Shown here: piece by piece, positions 60,627 through 64,000 of the stretch
How positions within the stretch are numbered: position 1 is the first letter of the stretch
Layout: every line of letters starts with the position of its first letter
Source of the DNA: Bacillota bacterium
GTDB lineage: Bacteria; Bacillota; Clostridia; TANB77; CAG-465
Length of the DNA: 64,000 nt
Assembly (NCBI GenBank): GCA_023460235.1
Contig: JAEWRE010000021.1
Location: forward strand, 62,001 to 126,000
Direction of reading: 5' to 3'
Notes under the pieces: generated by a model
What the model saw: only the letters and a program-made list of their open reading frames with translations
What the model was told of the DNA's origin: nothing
Database searches by the model: none
Position numbers and translations under genes: made by a program

Positions 60627-62201
60627 TTATGCCTCTGAAGTTGTTACCGTATCAGTCTCATGAGTTTTTTCAGGCTGTGATACTGAAGTACGATTTTCAA
60701 TCAAAGATGTCCCACAATTTGAACAAAAGTTTTCATTACTTGAAATGTGTTTTTGGCAACTCGGGCAAACATCCTTAGATACCTTTGAACCGCAATTGTG
60801 ACAGAATAGAGCACCTGGCATAAGAGCAGTTCCACAATCCAAACAAGTTATTGATAGATCTTTAGTTTTTATACCACATTTTGGACAAAATTTTGTTCCT
60901 TTGGGATATTCAATATCACACTTTTCACAAATTACTTTGCCTTCAGCAGCTGAAGTACCAGTAGTCGCTGGCGGATTAATTATATTAGGAAATGATGAGT
61001 TGTTGTTTCCAAGTAATTGAGATAAGACAAGCATTTGCGTCATGCCGTTTGTATCATTGCTGCCGGAATTAGAACCCATCATCATTAGCATCGGAAGGTT
61101 AATACCACCATCAGTATTTCCACTAAATATACCACCGATATCTCCTCCATTCATAGCCATAATCATTGGCAAGCATGAACCCAACCCGTTAAAAGAATCA
61201 TCATTGATATTATCGAGTGAAAATTCATCCTGATTATTATTTGTCCACTGCATCATACACATAGCAGCCAATACATTGCTGCTCATATTTTCTTTAGAAG
61301 AGGTATCTATCAGTGATTTAGTGTCAAAAGCAACAACTTTTGTATAGATAGTCATACCTGGAATGATGCTTTCTTCAGGAAGCATTTCACGAATTATTCC
61401 GTCAGAAGCTCCTAATAGAGTGATAGTGTTATTGGAATTAATTGATTTCACATAATAGTATTTACCATCCATTTTTACCAAATCACCGTTATCAAGCTTC
61501 TTTGTTGGTAACAAGAAAATAGGAAAATTTCCCATTGTCATGTTTGTTATGTTTTTCCGGGTATTTTTTAATGGATCAAAAGTATACCAGTTACCGGTCT
61601 CGGAATTTTTAACAGCTAACCCCATAAGTGTAGCAGAAATGTTAGTATCCTTTGAAATACCTAATTCAAAATTCATACCAAATATATTATTTTTATTCTT
61701 CATGCTTATTCCTCCTATAATAGGTTGTTGATTGCTTATTTCAAAATACGTACTTAATGCTTCTTTTATATCTAGTAAATTAAAGGAAATTGCGGCTAAA
61801 GTCATCTTAGGAAGACGTTTCCTTATCTGAACACAATCTTCATTTTTATCTAAACAGTGGTTGCAAGAATCAAAGTCGTGGTTATATTCTGGCTGAATAT
61901 TAAATGTTATAAAATCAGAATTATCCTGAATAGCTTTTTTTAACTCAGATACATAAGATTCCAAAGATAGTGTATAGGGTCTAAATATAATCTTACCATT
62001 TGTACAGACACTACTGTATTCAATGGAAATCATATTTGGATTTACCATTCGAATAGTTAGATAATACTTCCCCATAGCAATAACATTATCCGAGAAAAAT
62101 GGTTTATCTCTTGGATTTGGACAATTAAGTTTGTTATATCCATCAAAGTGATAACTTTTAGGAATTAATTGCCGAACAAGAGAGGTTTTGTCAAATGACA
62201 T
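60627..62201 (-). CDS. 524-aa protein with multiple C-terminal zinc ribbons
   Basis: Residues ~1-150 are a globular domain with an inner CNHCLDKNEDC cluster. Residues ~165-320 contain a barrel-like pattern: NNIFGMNFELGISKD, LKVNPPT-free strands GNWYTFDPLKN, PIFLLPTKKLDNGDLVKMDGKYYYV and GMTIYTKVVAFD. A Met/Asn/Gly-rich low-complexity stretch (~325-425) follows, then three or four zinc ribbons: CEKC/CPKC, CLDC/CHNC, CPSC/CSNC. The start follows AGGAGGA and a clear promoter lies upstream. I do not know the family's role; ribbon-tailed proteins often scaffold assemblies. Confidence 0.7.
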   Translation of the reverse strand: MSFDKTSLVRQLIPKSYHFDGYNKLNCPNPRDKPFFSDNVIAMGKYYLTIRMVNPNMISIEYSSVCTNGKIIFRPYTLSLESYVSELKKAIQDNSDFITFNIQPEYNHDFDSCNHCLDKNEDCVQIRKRLPKMTLAAISFNLLDIKEALSTYFEISNQQPIIGGISMKNKNNIFGMNFELGISKDTNISATLMGLAVKNSETGNWYTFDPLKNTRKNITNMTMGNFPIFLLPTKKLDNGDLVKMDGKYYYVKSINSNNTITLLGASDGIIREMLPEESIIPGMTIYTKVVAFDTKSLIDTSSKENMSSNVLAAMCMMQWTNNNQDEFSLDNINDDSFNGLGSCLPMIMAMNGGDIGGIFSGNTDGGINLPMLMMMGSNSGSNDTNGMTQMLVLSQLLGNNNSSFPNIINPPATTGTSAAEGKVICEKCDIEYPKGTKFCPKCGIKTKDLSITCLDCGTALMPGALFCHNCGSKVSKDVCPSCQKHISSNENFCSNCGTSLIENRTSVSQPEKTHETDTVTTSEA

Positions 62202-62267
62202 AATAATATCCTCCTTATAGTTTTATAGTTCTAATTAGAAAAAATTACAATATTTATATCGTTAATT

Positions 62268-62296
62268 ATTATATCACAACTATTAACACAAGTAAA
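62268..62296 (-). promoter_or_regulatory. Sigma-A promoter of the zinc-ribbon operon
   Basis: On the minus strand: TTTACT (62291-62296), 17 nt, TATAAT (62268-62273) with TGTGA before it, the same extended form as at 47680 and 49263. The 324-nt gap from 62202 to 62525 holds this and the divergent promoter at 62474, otherwise AT-rich sequence. Confidence 0.75.
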
Positions 62297-62473
62297 TAGT
62301 TATGTAAATTATTGTTGGAATTTATATTACGTTTTGTTACTTTTAACATATTATAACCCTAATTATTATACTAATTTATATTAAATCAATAAATTTTAAT
62401 ATTATGATATTAAATTATTTTTATATTTGAGTCACTTGATATTATAGTGATATAAATTCATAGTCACATATTG

Positions 62474-62502
62474 TTTACAAATTGCCCATCACAGTGTATA
62501 AT
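62474..62502 (+). promoter_or_regulatory. Sigma-A promoter of the AP endonuclease gene
   Basis: TTTACA at 62474-62479, 17 nt, TATAAT at 62497-62502. Confidence 0.8.
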
Positions 62503-62525
62503 ATATATGTTAGGTGGTAATATAA

Positions 62526-63377
62526 TTGAAATTTGGAACAGCTGGAAATCCTAATGATTTCTATGATAAAAAATATAAAGCTTCAGAACAAATGCCTAAA
62601 TATTTAAGAGACATGGACTTAGATGCTTATGAATATCAATGTTCAAGAGGTGTCAGAGTAAGTGAAGAAAAGGCAATTAAAATACATGATGAAGCTATAA
62701 AATATAACATTAATTTAAGTGTACATGCACCATATTATATTAGCCTATCTACACAAGATAATGATAAGAAAATAGGGACGATTAAATATATAACTGATAC
62801 TATGGAAGCAGCCAAAAGACTTGGAGCAACTAAAATAGTAGTGCATGCAGGCGCACTACTTGGTCTTGATAGAGAATTTGCAGTAAGTAGTGCATGTGAT
62901 TTATTAAAGCAAGCATATGAAGAAGCAGATAATTTAGGCCTTGGTGATATAATAATTTGCCCTGAGACTATGGGAAAAATAAATCAACTGGGCAATAGTA
63001 AAGAAATTATTAAAATGTGTAAAGTAGATAAAAGGATGATACCTACAATTGATTTTGGACATTTATATTGTAGAAATATAGGTAAAATAATAACAAAAGA
63101 AGATTGGATAAAAGAATTAAGTTTATATGTTGATGAGCTAGGATATGATAGAATGAAAAACTTTCATTCACATTTTAGTAAAATGGAATATACAGAAAAA
63201 GGTGGAGAAAAAAGACATGTAACGTTTAAAGATTTGGAGTTTGGTCCATATTTTGAAAGCGTTATAGATGCACTTATTGAACTTAAACTAGAGCCGACCA
63301 TAATCTGTGAATCTGCTGGTACTCAAAGTATAGATGCAAAAATCATGAAAGATTATTATAATAAAAGGAGAATTTAA
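62526..63377 (+). CDS. Apurinic/apyrimidinic endonuclease, endonuclease IV type
   Basis: A 283-residue TIM-barrel zinc enzyme of AP endonuclease family 2, acting in base-excision repair. Metal-ligand segments: LSVHAPYYISL, IVVHAGALLG, IICPETMGK, TIDFGHLYCR, NFHSHFSKM and the C-terminal TIICESAGTQ. Start is a TTG at 62526 after TAGGTGG. It is shortly followed by a U32 peptidase gene on the same transcript. Confidence 0.9.
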   Translation: MKFGTAGNPNDFYDKKYKASEQMPKYLRDMDLDAYEYQCSRGVRVSEEKAIKIHDEAIKYNINLSVHAPYYISLSTQDNDKKIGTIKYITDTMEAAKRLGATKIVVHAGALLGLDREFAVSSACDLLKQAYEEADNLGLGDIIICPETMGKINQLGNSKEIIKMCKVDKRMIPTIDFGHLYCRNIGKIITKEDWIKELSLYVDELGYDRMKNFHSHFSKMEYTEKGGEKRHVTFKDLEFGPYFESVIDALIELKLEPTIICESAGTQSIDAKIMKDYYNKRRI

Positions 63378-63379
63378 AA

Positions 63380-64000
63380 ATGAATAAAGTTGAATTACTA
63401 GCTCCAGCTGGTAGTGTTGATAAAGCAAAAATTGCTTTTAAATATGGAGCAGATGCTGTGTATGCAGGAACTGCAAAATTATCTCTTAGAACAAGAGCTG
63501 AAATGAATAGTGATACACTAGAAGAAACAATAAAATATGCACATAGTATTGGTAAAAAAGTGTATGTAGCACTGAATATTTATGCTCATGATGAAGACTA
63601 TGAAGAAATAGAAAGAGAAGTAAAAAGACTAGATTCTATTGGAGCAGATGCAATAATAGCAAGCGATGTTGGGGTAATAGAAAAGATAAAAGAAGTTGCT
63701 CCAAGTATGGAAATACATATTAGTACACAAGCAAATAATGTAAGTTTACAGTCTTGCAAATTCTGGCATAAGTATGGTGCAAAAAGAATAGTGCTTGCTC
63801 GTGAATTAAGTAAAGATAAAATTAAATATATAATGGAAAATAAACCTAAAGATTTAGAAATTGAAATTTTCATACATGGTGCAATATGTTTTGCATATTC
63901 TGGTAGATGTTATATGAGTAAATATCTATCAAATAGATGTGCTAACCAAGGTGATTGTGCTCAAAGCTGCAGATGGCAATACAACATAACAGCAAGTGAA
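63380..64000 (+). CDS. Peptidase U32 family protein, N-terminal part (cut by window end)
   Basis: The frame is open to the window end, giving 207 residues. MNKVELLAPAGSVDKAKIAFKYGADAVYAG is the U32 start; EIEIFIHGAICFAYSGRCYMS is the U32 family signature with the conserved cysteines, and CAQSCRWQY follows. Members include tRNA hydroxylation proteins (TrhP/YrrN-YrrO) and collagenase-like proteins; the intact gene is needed to choose. It starts 2 nt after the AP endonuclease gene. Confidence 0.92.
   Translation, partial: MNKVELLAPAGSVDKAKIAFKYGADAVYAGTAKLSLRTRAEMNSDTLEETIKYAHSIGKKVYVALNIYAHDEDYEEIEREVKRLDSIGADAIIASDVGVIEKIKEVAPSMEIHISTQANNVSLQSCKFWHKYGAKRIVLARELSKDKIKYIMENKPKDLEIEIFIHGAICFAYSGRCYMSKYLSNRCANQGDCAQSCRWQYNITASE

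Overview
The window comes from a low-GC, endospore-forming Firmicute of the class Clostridia, probably an anaerobic gut or fermentative lineage. Evidence: very AT-rich DNA; strong Shine-Dalgarno sites; TTG and GTG starts; zinc-type S14; spo0A, spoIIID, a SpoIID-type protein and an alpha/beta-type SASP; FtsH, GdpP and D-lactate dehydrogenase. I cannot name a genus. Most promoters I could find have the form TTGACA/TTTACT, a 17-nt spacer, then TATAAT.

Layout. Positions 1-7908 carry the S10/spc ribosomal cluster from a partial rplB to secY. It lacks rpmD and stops at a terminator right after secY. 8065-11920 holds a PLC-like protein, a small unknown gene, an SASP, spo0A, and a thioredoxin/CcdA pair. 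12040-18702 is gdpP-rplI-dnaB-tilS-ftsH. 18834-25244 has a small unknown gene, rpsB (with a folded leader), tsf, pyrH, a PH-domain protein, secD-secF and tspO. A tRNA-Leu(UAA) at 25371 begins an accessory stretch: a second, degenerate copy of the tRNA 3' end lies 3.3 kb downstream, at the break point of an IS91-family transposase relic. Between the copies are a broken gene and a TetR/SDR pair. Next come a 651-aa unknown protein and two very large paralogous pilin-like surface proteins (946 and 1122 aa).

38821-55613 mixes two cysteine-rich genes with sigma-K-like promoters, ClbS/DfsB, a 3-methyladenine glycosylase, an ABC exporter operon, D-LDH, a SpoIID-like protein, dCMP deaminase, small membrane proteins that share one promoter, broken genes, tRNA-Glu(CUC), spoIIID, hemolysin III, tyrS and yqeG. 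It also holds a prepilin peptidase that could process the pilin-like proteins, and an EamA transporter. RidA, MBL-fold, AP-endonuclease and U32 peptidase genes are also present, the last cut by the window end.

The best candidate for an undescribed system is 56763-62296: a pseudokinase-like protein, a von Willebrand A-like protein and a divergent adenylosuccinate-synthetase-like enzyme on the plus strand, converging with an opposing operon of a 524-aa multi-zinc-ribbon protein and a 90-aa zinc-ribbon protein. The pseudokinase promoter sits in a 41-bp inverted repeat, and a terminator hairpin abuts the ribosome binding site of the synthetase-like gene. The second notable unit is the pair of pilin-headed, Ig-like, C-type-lectin/FGE-tailed surface proteins.
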